The notes beneath the pieces were generated by a model. It was not told where the DNA came from. It saw nothing but the letters and a program-made list of their open reading frames with translations, and did not search any database. The translations under genes and the position numbers were made by a program. Below, in pieces: positions 26,161 to 34,555 of a DNA stretch of 64,000 bases (position 1 is the first letter of the stretch; each line of letters begins with the position of its first letter). Source of the DNA: SMWD01 sp964629475 (GTDB lineage Bacteria; Pseudomonadota; Gammaproteobacteria; Steroidobacterales; GCA-2729495); contig CAZVQW010000012.1 of the NCBI GenBank assembly GCA_964629475.1, positions 37,382 to 101,381 of the forward strand, written 5' to 3'.

Positions 26161-28011
26161 ATGAAGACCAGCATGCCACCGACACTCATCAATCAGCCAG
26201 CTACTGACCGGGCTAACGTGAATTCACGCGATCTGCTGCAGGATACATTCGGCTACACGGAATTTATCGGCCAGCAGGAAACGGCCATCGACGCGGCACT
26301 GGCCGGCCAGGATTCACTCGTGCTGATGCCGACCGGCGGCGGCAAATCCCTGTGCTACCAGGTTCCGGCACTAATGCGCGACGGCGTCGGCCTCGTCATC
26401 TCACCGCTGATTGCATTGATGCAGGATCAGGTCCGCGCACTGCACGAGCTCGGCATCGAGGCGGCCTACCTGAACTCATCGCTGAGTCGCGAGGCCCAGC
26501 AGCAAGTTATCGATCGACTGCGCAACAACGAACTCGACCTGCTCTATGTCGCACCGGAACGACTCGTAAAATCCGAGATGCGGGCACTCCTGTCGACCGT
26601 GCCGATTTCGATCATCGCCATTGACGAGGCGCACTGTGTCTCGCAATGGGGGCACGACTTTCGTCAGGATTACCTGGCGCTGCATGAACTTGCCGATTGG
26701 TTTCCCGGCATACCCCGGATGGCGCTGACCGCGACCGCAACACCGGTCACGCGTGCCGAGATCGTCGAACGTCTCACACTGCACGACCCGCAACAACTCG
26801 TCAGCAGTTTCGACCGGCCGAACATTCGCTATATCGTCCAGGCCAAGACCGACGCACGGCGCCAACTCCTGCAATTTCTCGCCGGTCACACTGGCGAGGC
26901 CGGAATCGTTTACTGTCTGGCGCGCAAGAAAACCGAAAGTATCGCCGGGTGGCTGCAGCAACAGGGCCGCAACGCGCTACCCTATCATGCCGGTCTGCCG
27001 GCAAAAACGCGCGCCGAGCATCAGCGCCGTTTCCTGGCCGAAGACGGCGTCATCATCGTTGCAACGATCGCATTCGGCATGGGTATTGATAAACCGGATG
27101 TTCGTTTCGTTGCACACCTCGACCTGCCCAAGAGCATCGAGTCGTACTATCAGGAAACCGGGCGAGCCGGCCGAGACGGCGAGCCGGCCGATGCATTCAT
27201 GGTCTATGGCCTGCAGGATGTCGTGCGGCTGCGCCAGATGGTCGACGGCTCGAGTGCCGGCGAAACCTTTATTCGTCACGAACGCCAGAAGCTCGATACG
27301 CTGCTGGGCTGGTGTGAAGTCACCGCGTGCCGGCGCCGCCCGTTGCTCGCTTATTTCGGCGACGAGCTCGAACACGACTGCGGTAATTGCGACAACTGCC
27401 TGAACCCGCCGGCAACCTGGGATGCGACCGAGGCCGCACGCAAACTGCTGTCTGCCGTCTACCGGACCGGTCAGTACTTCGGCGCGGCGCATGTCGTCGA
27501 TGTCCTGCTCGGCAAGCGAACCGAAAAGATCGAGCAACGCCACCATGACGAACTCACCGTATTCGGCATCGGCACCGAACTAAAGGCGCAACCCTGGCGT
27601 TCCGTAATTCGTCAACTCGTTGTACAGGGATACCTCAGGGTTGACCAGGAACGCTACGGCGCACTCGCATTGACTGAAAAAAGCCGCCCCCTGTTACGTG
27701 GCGACATTACCGTACACCTGCGTGAGGATACGAAGGCACCCACACCAGGCAAAAAACCGCGCAGTACGAACCGCCAGGTACCGGATACCGACCGTGACTT
27801 ATGGGAAGCCCTGCGTGCCTGCCGTCAGCAACTCGCCACCGAACACAGCGTGCCGCCGTACGTGATTTTTCACGACGCGACACTGCTGCAGATGATGGAA
27901 TACCGCCCCGACAGTTCCGAGGCGCTATTGACAATCAACGGCGTCGGCCAAACCAAACTGGACCGCTACGGCCAACCCTTCCTGGACATCATTCGCGAAG
28001 CCACGACTTAA
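26161..28011 (+). CDS. recQ: ATP-dependent DNA helicase RecQ
   Basis: 616 residues from ATG 26161, close to the usual 600-610. Superfamily 2 motifs: GQQETAIDAAL (motif 0), LMPTGGGKSLCYQ (I), IDEAHCVSQWGHDFR (II), LTATAT (III), ATIAFGMGIDKPDVRFVAHLDLPKSIESYYQETGRAGRDG (V-VI). The zinc-binding and RQC part has CEVTACRRRPLLAYFGDE and CGNCDNC. The HRDC domain occupies the last 80 residues. The frame is open further upstream but that part is not helicase-like; ATG 26173 or GTG 26218 are alternative starts. It acts in recombination and replication repair. Confidence 0.95.
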   Translation: MKTSMPPTLINQPATDRANVNSRDLLQDTFGYTEFIGQQETAIDAALAGQDSLVLMPTGGGKSLCYQVPALMRDGVGLVISPLIALMQDQVRALHELGIEAAYLNSSLSREAQQQVIDRLRNNELDLLYVAPERLVKSEMRALLSTVPISIIAIDEAHCVSQWGHDFRQDYLALHELADWFPGIPRMALTATATPVTRAEIVERLTLHDPQQLVSSFDRPNIRYIVQAKTDARRQLLQFLAGHTGEAGIVYCLARKKTESIAGWLQQQGRNALPYHAGLPAKTRAEHQRRFLAEDGVIIVATIAFGMGIDKPDVRFVAHLDLPKSIESYYQETGRAGRDGEPADAFMVYGLQDVVRLRQMVDGSSAGETFIRHERQKLDTLLGWCEVTACRRRPLLAYFGDELEHDCGNCDNCLNPPATWDATEAARKLLSAVYRTGQYFGAAHVVDVLLGKRTEKIEQRHHDELTVFGIGTELKAQPWRSVIRQLVVQGYLRVDQERYGALALTEKSRPLLRGDITVHLREDTKAPTPGKKPRSTNRQVPDTDRDLWEALRACRQQLATEHSVPPYVIFHDATLLQMMEYRPDSSEALLTINGVGQTKLDRYGQPFLDIIREATT

Positions 28012-28093
28012 GATTATTCCCCGAACGGAAAAGCCCTGCGATACACCGCAGTCACGACGCTGGACACTAACGATCGCGCCACCCAAATAGCCG

Positions 28094-28164
28094 GGCGGGG
28101 CCGGGGATATGTCCCGACCCGACTAATGACCTCCGGAGGCGAGGGGCATATCCCCGGCCCCGCC
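28094..28164. repeat. Long inverted repeat after recQ
   Basis: Arms at 28094-28115 and 28143-28164 are 22 nt each and complementary at all but one position (a G-T type pair). The 27-nt centre contains a 10-bp palindrome, CCTCCGGAGG (28130-28139). The stem core is GGCGGGGCCGGGGATATG. It may terminate recQ or be a separate GC-rich REP family. Confidence 0.7.
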
Positions 28165-28228
28165 TGGCGGCAACTCGACACTCCAGCACCCCGGCAATCC
28201 ATCCACCCCTCCAGTGATACTATCCCGA

Positions 28229-29149
28229 ATGACCCTCACCCGCCGCACGCTACTACAAATCGCATCCGGCACCGGCCTGTCACTCGGTCTCGGCTGGAAC
28301 CCGCTCCCGGCTAACACCGACAGCGGCGCCATCATCACACGCCCCATACCAGCCAGCGATGAATCGGTACCGGTCATCGGCATCGGCACGAACCGCTATC
28401 GGGTCGGTAACGAAACCGATAGCGCAATGCTGCGTGAGACGCTAAGTGTTTTTCACGAACTCGGCGGTACCTTCATCGACACGGCACCGATGTACCGTAG
28501 TTCTGAAGAGATTCTCGGGCAATTAATTGCCGGTCTCGGTATTCATGATGACCTGTTCCTCGCGACAAAGGTCGTACTCGAGGATCAAGCGGGCGCTGTG
28601 CAGCGTATGACGGCATCACTCGAAAAGCTGCAAACCAGTATGCTCGATCTTGTACAGTCACATAACATGCGCGGTGCAGAAAAAACGCTGCCCGTCATGC
28701 GTGAATGGCAGCAGGACGGACGTGTGCGCTATGTTGGCATCACGACATCGAAAAACAGGGAATTCCCACGGATGCTGGATCTGATGAAACGGGAGCAACT
28801 CGAGTTCATACAGGTCAACTACTCGTTAGCTAATCGCGAAGCCGCCGAAGAAATTCTGCCGCTCGCGATGGACCGTGGCATCGCCGTCATCATCAACTTG
28901 CCGTTTGGCCGCGGCTCATTATTCAACGCACTGAGTGACCGGTCATTGCCCGACTGGGCCGAGGACTTCGATTGTCACAGCTGGGCTCAATTCCTGCTGA
29001 AGTATGTCGTCGCGCATTCCGCGGTCACCTGCGCAATCCCGGGCACGACCAAATCACATCATGCGCGCGACAACTTTGGCGCGGCACTGGGCCGGCTGCC
29101 CGACGCAAAGCTGCGACGCAAGCAGGAACAATTCTTCGATGCGTTGTAG
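28229..29149 (+). CDS. Tat-exported aldo/keto reductase
   Basis: 306 residues from ATG 28229. The N-terminus TRRTLLQIASGTGLSLGLG is a twin-arginine signal. The AKR barrel shows IGIGTNRYRVG, FIDTAPMYRSSEEILG (catalytic Asp and Tyr), FLATKVVLED (Lys), VQSHNMRG (His) and AIPGTTKSHHARDNFGA (NADP-binding end). Export through Tat allows folding with NADP in the cytosol. Substrate unknown. The frame is also open from GTG 28214, but the ATG gives a compact Tat signal. It lies downstream of recQ and the long inverted repeat. Confidence 0.85.
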   Translation: MTLTRRTLLQIASGTGLSLGLGWNPLPANTDSGAIITRPIPASDESVPVIGIGTNRYRVGNETDSAMLRETLSVFHELGGTFIDTAPMYRSSEEILGQLIAGLGIHDDLFLATKVVLEDQAGAVQRMTASLEKLQTSMLDLVQSHNMRGAEKTLPVMREWQQDGRVRYVGITTSKNREFPRMLDLMKREQLEFIQVNYSLANREAAEEILPLAMDRGIAVIINLPFGRGSLFNALSDRSLPDWAEDFDCHSWAQFLLKYVVAHSAVTCAIPGTTKSHHARDNFGAALGRLPDAKLRRKQEQFFDAL

Positions 29150-29161
29150 TACTGGAGCGAT

Positions 29162-30172
29162 CTACTGCAGCGCCGGAACCACGTGCTTTGCAATCATCCG
29201 AATCGAATCGGCCGGATCGTCCTGCAACCCAAGTGCGATCTCCGTGAAACCGGCCGACTTGAATAATTTTAGCCGTTCAATATGCCGGTCTATGTCGCCC
29301 AGGTCACCTGAAACCGTCAGGCCCTCAACGAGCTTTTCAACAATTTTTGGCGGAACACCTTCGATTTTATCTGTTCGATCGAGATAGGCCTTCAGAAATG
29401 ACCACGTATTCGCACGCACGGTCTCGACATCTGCGGGATCGAGGAAATGCTTGATCCACTTGGGTCCGAGCCACGCGCGAGCAATCAATTCACGTTTCGA
29501 TTCAAAGAGCGATGCCTCACGATCCTTCTTGATATGCCAGGACAGGAAATTGTTCAACCGGAAATCGTCATCGGCACGGCCTGCGTCGGCGAGTGACCCT
29601 TTGAGCGTCGATACCGACCAGTCGAACATCTCCGGTTGCACATCACTCATCATGACGCCGTCGGCAACACCAGCCGCCATGCGTAACATTTTCGGGCCAT
29701 TCGCCCCGGCAAGGATCAACGGCGGCTTTTTTGTCGGCCAGCGCGCCGAGTAACCTTGTGCACTGTAAACTTCTCCGTCGTAATTGACGACATCACCGCT
29801 ACAGGCCTGCTTGATAAGTTCGAGCGCCTCACGCAAGCCGGTCATTCTTTTTCCGTAATCGACCTTCATGACATCCGGCCATTGGCCGCCACCCGCCACG
29901 ACGACACCGGCACGGCCACCCGATATTTCATTCAACGTCAGTACGGCATTGGCGATCTTCAGCGGATGCAACTCATAGGGAGAGACAACCGCGATACCAA
30001 TACGAATCTCCCTGGATGCCGCTGCGAGCGGCATCGCGCTCATGAATGCATCGGGTGCCTGCGCGTAGTTCTGAATCCAGATACCGTGAATACCGAGTGA
30101 TTCAGCCAGTAATCCAAGTTCCTTGAACTCCTCGGCACCGATTTTTGATTCAAGAACAATATCGACCTGCAT
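29162..30172 (-). CDS. Luciferase-like (LLM class) flavin/F420-dependent oxidoreductase, copy 1
   Basis: 336 residues. The luciferase-like barrel begins MQVDIVLESKIGAEEFKELGLLAESLGIHGIWIQNY and contains AVVSPYELHPLKIANAVLTLNEISGGRAGVVVAGGG, a typical substrate and cofactor region. VEGLTVSGDLGDIDRHIERLKLFKSAGFTEIALGL closes the fold. Members use FMN or F420 with alkanes, sulfonates or methanopterins. It lies 50 bp behind a close paralogue, a tandem duplication. Confidence 0.85.
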   Translation of the reverse strand: MQVDIVLESKIGAEEFKELGLLAESLGIHGIWIQNYAQAPDAFMSAMPLAAASREIRIGIAVVSPYELHPLKIANAVLTLNEISGGRAGVVVAGGGQWPDVMKVDYGKRMTGLREALELIKQACSGDVVNYDGEVYSAQGYSARWPTKKPPLILAGANGPKMLRMAAGVADGVMMSDVQPEMFDWSVSTLKGSLADAGRADDDFRLNNFLSWHIKKDREASLFESKRELIARAWLGPKWIKHFLDPADVETVRANTWSFLKAYLDRTDKIEGVPPKIVEKLVEGLTVSGDLGDIDRHIERLKLFKSAGFTEIALGLQDDPADSIRMIAKHVVPALQ

Positions 30173-30222
30173 GAAACTAATCCCTCTGACCTATTCCAAA
30201 TCAAACCAAAAAAGTACCAGGT

Positions 30223-31239
30223 TTATCGCAGCGCCGGAACGACATGCTCGCCGAGCATGTCTATCGCAGCAGCCGGATCGTCATGCAAACGTAGCGCGAG
30301 TTCATCGAGACCCACATCCTTGAACTCCTGCAGGCGCGCGATGTGTTTGTCCATCTCGGTCAGATCACCGGTCGTCGAAATACCCTCGATCAACTCGTCG
30401 ATGATCCGCTGTGGCACGCCCTTGATATCACCGGACCGATCCCGATACGCCGTGATAAATGCCGGTTTTTTGGCCTGGATATAGTCGTTATCTTCTTCGC
30501 TCATGAACGATTTTATGTGATGGGGGCTGAGCCAGCTGCGGATGATCAGTTCGCGCCGGGCCTCCTTCAGCGCCGCCTCCCGGTCTGCCTTGACATGCCA
30601 CGCCCAGAAATTGCTGACTCGAAACGGACCGACGGACTCATCCCGTTCAGGCAAGGTCTCCCTGACAAGACCCATTGCCTCGGCGGCGAATGTAGGTACT
30701 GAGTCGCTGAGCACAATGCCGTCGGCTTTTTTCGTGCTCATGCGTATCATCTGCTCCTTACCCGCTCCGGCATAGATCAGAGGCGCTTCGTCCGTCGCCC
30801 ATTGCGCCGAAAAACGGCTGGCCTTATACATCTCACCCTGGTAATTCGCCACAAAATGCTTGTCGCCGCAGGCCGCCTTGAGCAATTCGGTCGTCTCGCG
30901 TACTGCACGCACACGACGCTCGATTGGAATACACATGACGCCATTCCACTCTGCACCACCGCCGACGCACAGTGCGGCACGGCCTTTGCTGTACTCGTTC
31001 AGCGTCAGCAGCGCGTTGGCCATTTTCAGCGGATGCATCTCCCACGGGCTGACGACCATGACGCCGATCTTGAGTCGCGTCGAGGCGATTGCCAGTGGCA
31101 CAAGGCTCATAAACCCGTCGCGTGCGGCTGAATAATTTTGTATCCAGAGTCGATTGATACCCCGGCGTTCGGCCAATAAACCAAGCTCCTTAAGCTGATC
31201 CGGCGTCACGTCTGGCTCAAGAATAACGTCGATTTCCAT
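30223..31239 (-). CDS. Luciferase-like (LLM class) flavin/F420-dependent oxidoreductase, copy 2
   Basis: 338 residues, a paralogue of the next gene downstream. Both share the opening (DVILEPDVTPDQLKELGLLA), GVMVVSPWEMHPLKMANALLTLNE, GGGAEW, and the ending EFKDVGLDELALRLHDDPAAAIDMLGEHVVPALR. GGAAAG lies before ATG 31239. It is the promoter-proximal gene of the pair. Two diverged copies suggest a heteromer or two related substrates, which is inference. Confidence 0.85.
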   Translation of the reverse strand: MEIDVILEPDVTPDQLKELGLLAERRGINRLWIQNYSAARDGFMSLVPLAIASTRLKIGVMVVSPWEMHPLKMANALLTLNEYSKGRAALCVGGGAEWNGVMCIPIERRVRAVRETTELLKAACGDKHFVANYQGEMYKASRFSAQWATDEAPLIYAGAGKEQMIRMSTKKADGIVLSDSVPTFAAEAMGLVRETLPERDESVGPFRVSNFWAWHVKADREAALKEARRELIIRSWLSPHHIKSFMSEEDNDYIQAKKPAFITAYRDRSGDIKGVPQRIIDELIEGISTTGDLTEMDKHIARLQEFKDVGLDELALRLHDDPAAAIDMLGEHVVPALR

Positions 31240-31560
31240 AGTCTTTCCTTACATAGAATTTGTGGCAGTGACGATCGCGCCATTGGGATTGTTATTGTCG
31301 CGCCGCTCAAACCTGCCGGCGCCACCTTAACATTCCGGCACCCTGAGTGCGCTGAGCTTCGCCGATTTATCCAGGTGCCCGGCAGACCGGATAAACATTT
31401 CGCCCACGGTGCGGTTGGATCGGATAACTACAAAGAGGGAACTATTTGATCCCATACCTGACCGTATCCGGCATCATGGCGACGTCGCCAAAGGCTAGTG
31501 CCGGGCCCGGTGGCTGGTAAATCAGGTTGATAGCAGAAGATGCATGGATCTCACTGCGGA
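31240..31560. other. 321-bp gap upstream of the luciferase-like pair
   Basis: No convincing gene is seen. The stretch holds two perfect palindromes, TGGCGACGTCGCCA (31477-31490) and CCGGGCCCGG (31501-31510), separated by 10 nt. It should include the promoter of the luciferase-like pair and the terminator of the GGDEF gene, but I cannot assign either with confidence. Confidence 0.4.
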
Positions 31561-32541
31561 CTATGCGGAAATGACGGGCTCGTCTCGGCCGGCTCGCTTG
31601 TGCGAGTACATGCACTGATCAGCATCGCGCAACAGCTCATCGAGATCCTGGTGACGTTCCGAATCGAATGTGACGACGCCTGCTGAATAGCGAAGCGCGT
31701 ACTTATCACGATACCCACGGTTGCGTCGGGCGACCCGTTCGTCGAGCCTGTCCAGCGCCCGATGCACTTCCGGACCGGTGACACCCGTCACGAGCACAGC
31801 AAACTCGTCGCCACCGAGCCGCGCCACGACATCGGAATCGCGAAACGTCTTGAGCAGGGCACGTGCAAAATCGACAAGTGTCTGGTCGCCGGTCTCATGA
31901 CCAAGGTCGTCATTGATCATCTTAAAACCATCGAGATCGAATACAACGAGTGTGGCCGGGCAATGCTTATCCCGGCAAGTCGCCAGCGCCTGACCGGCGA
32001 TCGCATTAAAACCGCGCCGATTGCTGATACAGGTTAATTCATCGGTCGTTGCGAGCGTTGCCGAAAACAATTCAGCCTCGACCGTATGTGCCAGTTCGCG
32101 GAGCGTGTCGATGTCACGTGATGAAAACTCGCGCGGCTGATTGTCGATCAGGCAAAATGTGCCGAGGTGTTCGTCATTGGAGTTGCGTAGTGGGCAACCG
32201 GCATAGAATCGTATGTTCGGCGCCGCGTGCACCAGTGGATTATCACAGAAACGATCATCATCACGTACGTCAGATACAACGAGCACGTCATCACCTGCAA
32301 TTTCGTGCCCACAGAAAGCACCTTCATGCGGTGTATTCGGCACCTCAATGCCGTAGCGTGATTTGAACCACTCCCGCTCACGATCGATCAGGCTCACCAG
32401 AGCAATCGGTACATTGAAAACTTTGCACGCCAGCCGAGTGAAACGCTCGAATCGCTCATCGGGCTCTATATCCAGCACTTTCAACGCATGCCGGGCCTGG
32501 AGGCGCAGCGTCTCGTCAAAGGGTTTCGGCGAATTGGCCAG
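31561..32541 (-). CDS. GAF-GGDEF diguanylate cyclase
   Basis: About 326 residues. The GAF domain covers ERFERFTRLACKVFNVPIALVSLIDREREWFKSRYG to TFCLIDNQPREFSSRD. The cyclase has DELTCISNRRGF, VVFDLDGFKMINDDLGHETGDQ, RLGGDEFAVLVTG (GGDEF) and DADQCMYSHKRAGRD. It makes c-di-GMP from GTP in the cytosol, gated by the GAF. The start is unusual: a TTG at 32484 would drop the first GAF helix and has no ribosome site, while GAGGAG lies 8 nt before a CTG at 32541 and a stop codon lies only a few codons further upstream, so CTG 32541 is proposed. Confidence 0.85.
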   Translation of the reverse strand: MANSPKPFDETLRLQARHALKVLDIEPDERFERFTRLACKVFNVPIALVSLIDREREWFKSRYGIEVPNTPHEGAFCGHEIAGDDVLVVSDVRDDDRFCDNPLVHAAPNIRFYAGCPLRNSNDEHLGTFCLIDNQPREFSSRDIDTLRELAHTVEAELFSATLATTDELTCISNRRGFNAIAGQALATCRDKHCPATLVVFDLDGFKMINDDLGHETGDQTLVDFARALLKTFRDSDVVARLGGDEFAVLVTGVTGPEVHRALDRLDERVARRNRGYRDKYALRYSAGVVTFDSERHQDLDELLRDADQCMYSHKRAGRDEPVISA

Positions 32542-32807
32542 AACGGTATCTCCTCACCGCAACACTGGTGCATTGCGGGCTGAATAATGGAATCTTGCAC
32601 GCAATATCGCACTCCGGGGCCGATGGTGGCTTGCGCCAGATCACAAAAATGCAAGGTTTTGAACTATGGCCCCGGATATTCCGCTGCATCAGCCACGTAG
32701 CGGCAGGATTTGTGCGAAACTTTCCCCGTGTACCGGGCGTATGCATACCATTGCGTGGAGCCGCTGTACCTGTCGAATCACTGGAGCAGGAACCTACCCG
32801 CATCGAA

Positions 32808-33299
32808 ATGGGCCGCTGGAAACCACCACCGCCGAAATCATCGCCTTACATTACGCCGGAAGGCTACGAAGTATTGCAGGCTGATCTGAAAACCCTGTGG
32901 ACACGCAGAGCCGATGTCGTCAAGGCGCTTTCGGCCGCGGCCGCGGAAGGCGATCGCTCGGAGAATGCCGAGTACATATACCGGAAGAAGGAACTGGGCG
33001 GTATTGATTATCGGATCCGCTACCTGCAGAAACGGCTGCCTAATCTCAACATTGTCCGCGAGGCACCGCGAAGCGACCGCGTACACTTTGGCGCATGGGT
33101 CACGCTTGAACGTGACGATGGCTCACACGCAGAATACCGCATCGTCGGCGCGGATGAAGCAGATGCTGCCAATGGCCTGATCAGTCTCGACTCACCGCTG
33201 GCCCGTGCATTGCTGCGCAAATCTCCGGGTGACGAAACAGAGTTACATATCGACGATCGTCGCGAGACGCTCATCATCGAGCGTGTTCGTTACGAGTGA
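32808..33299 (+). CDS. greB: Transcription elongation factor GreB
   Basis: 163 residues from ATG 32808. The N-terminal coiled coil has the conserved acidic tip AAEGDRSENAEYIYRKKELGGIDYRIRYLQKRL. The C-terminal FKBP-like domain has VHFGAWVTLERDDG and ISLDSPLARALLRKSPGDE. The acidic residues promote cleavage of backtracked RNA by RNA polymerase. YIYRKKELG (rather than the GreA form) and length fit GreB. The frame is open upstream but that part is not GreB-like. Confidence 0.96.
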   Translation: MGRWKPPPPKSSPYITPEGYEVLQADLKTLWTRRADVVKALSAAAAEGDRSENAEYIYRKKELGGIDYRIRYLQKRLPNLNIVREAPRSDRVHFGAWVTLERDDGSHAEYRIVGADEADAANGLISLDSPLARALLRKSPGDETELHIDDRRETLIIERVRYE

Positions 33300-33314
33300 A
33301 CAGGATTTTGGCCT

Positions 33315-34076
33315 TCACTCCCTCTCGAACAACAGGACAAAACGATCCGTTTTGCCGCGTATCGACGGATCGAACACCATCTTGGAACGATCGTCCTCGG
33401 GATTGCGCAACGCATCGCTGCTGGTCACGAAGCGAAAACCGTTGCTCTCGATGACCTGCCTGACAAAAGCCTCGTCGATACGGTGAATGTCCTGCGCGGC
33501 GCTGCTGCCCGAACCATCGACCGCGGCATGATCGACAATCACCAGCCGGCCGCCAGGCTTCAGTGCGTCATTTAGCTGTGACAAGAACAGCGGCATGTCG
33601 GTACGAGCCCAGCCGCGTTCCTCCGAAACAAAATACAGATCGTGATAGGACATGACCATCAGGGCCGCATCGAGGCTGTCCGAAGCAAACTGCAGATCAT
33701 CAACATCACTTTTCAGAAGCGTAATGGCCGGCACCTGACCATCACCGTATCGCTCGTTATTTTTCTTCTCGGTAAACTTCGAGTATGGCGTGTTGTTGTG
33801 CAGGATGACTTGACCGTCCGCACCAACAATACCGACCATTAATACCGCGTAATAACCGCCACCCCCAAGGATATCGGCCGCGGTCTGTCCCTCATTCAGG
33901 TCGAGCAAACCAAGAATAACTTCGGGCTTGCTGCGCGCATCGCGTTCGCGGTCCACATCGGTGCGGGCGTCACTTTCCAGCGCCCTGGCAATCGCATCAT
34001 CATCGGCAAACGCGGACGGGGTGCATGCCACGGCCATCAAAACCGCCGCCGTCACAATTCGAATCATCTGTTGCAT
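33315..34076 (-). CDS. Exported class I SAM methyltransferase-like protein
   Basis: 253 residues. A clear signal peptide (MIRIVTAAVLMAVACTPSAFA) precedes a methyltransferase-type Rossmann fold: AADILGGGGYYAVLM (motif I), VILHNNTP, ALMVMSYHDLYF and LKPGGRLVIVDHAA, ending FVLLFERE. Related secreted methyltransferase-like proteins are known in gammaproteobacteria, but the periplasm lacks a known SAM supply, so the catalytic role is unclear. AGGAGAG precedes ATG 34076. It converges on greB with a 15-bp gap. Confidence 0.78.
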   Translation of the reverse strand: MQQMIRIVTAAVLMAVACTPSAFADDDAIARALESDARTDVDRERDARSKPEVILGLLDLNEGQTAADILGGGGYYAVLMVGIVGADGQVILHNNTPYSKFTEKKNNERYGDGQVPAITLLKSDVDDLQFASDSLDAALMVMSYHDLYFVSEERGWARTDMPLFLSQLNDALKPGGRLVIVDHAAVDGSGSSAAQDIHRIDEAFVRQVIESNGFRFVTSSDALRNPEDDRSKMVFDPSIRGKTDRFVLLFERE

Positions 34077-34555
34077 CGTTCTCTCCTGCCCTGTTCAAGG
34101 TCAATACTCACCCCGAAAGATACCGGATTGCCGGCTCGAAATTGGCCGGATGAGCACCTGATTCCACCATGTGGCGAAGCGTAAAGACCGCACCGTGGCA
34201 ACGCCCCACAGGGCTCACAATCGCAGTCTGGCCCGGATTGTCATGCGCCAAATCAGGTCCGGGTTATCCAGAAACGCTGAAAGCGTTGCGTCATAAGGGT
34301 TCCAGCATGCCTGCCAATACGCTAGCCCGAGCTATCTTCTCTTGTTATTATCCGCGCCCGGATTGTTGGTCAATCGTCATGGCGGCTGATTGGTCGCGGT
34401 CCTGATTCCCCTGCGCCGGCAACGAGTTACCGTCAGGCACTGCGGCAGACGGCGCTCTTTCGACTCTATATATAGAGTGCGCACCCAAATGCTATGTGGT
34501 GCCGCACACGCGGCCGCGAATGATTTATTGATTTAACTGAACGTGAAGAACGGAA
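34077..34555. other. 479-bp regulatory gap before the second EF-G gene
   Basis: It holds the divergent promoters of the methyltransferase and of fusA2. A 78-codon frame at 34169-34405 has no ribosome site and unlikely composition, so it is not called. Only the palindrome at 34463 is distinctive. Confidence 0.45.
34463..34478. promoter_or_regulatory. Perfect 16-bp palindrome upstream of fusA2
   Basis: ACTCTATATATAGAGT is a perfect dyad, 78 bp before the EF-G2 start, in a position suited to an operator or to a promoter core. Its TATATATA centre also contains -10-like sequence on both strands. Confidence 0.45.

Noticed and set aside
31240..31560. Possible c-di-GMP riboswitch near the GGDEF gene
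   Set aside because: No GGCAAACC-type core on either strand; only palindromes are seen.
34169..34405. 78-codon frame ahead of fusA2
   Set aside because: No ribosome site, no recognisable motif and composition unlike its neighbours.
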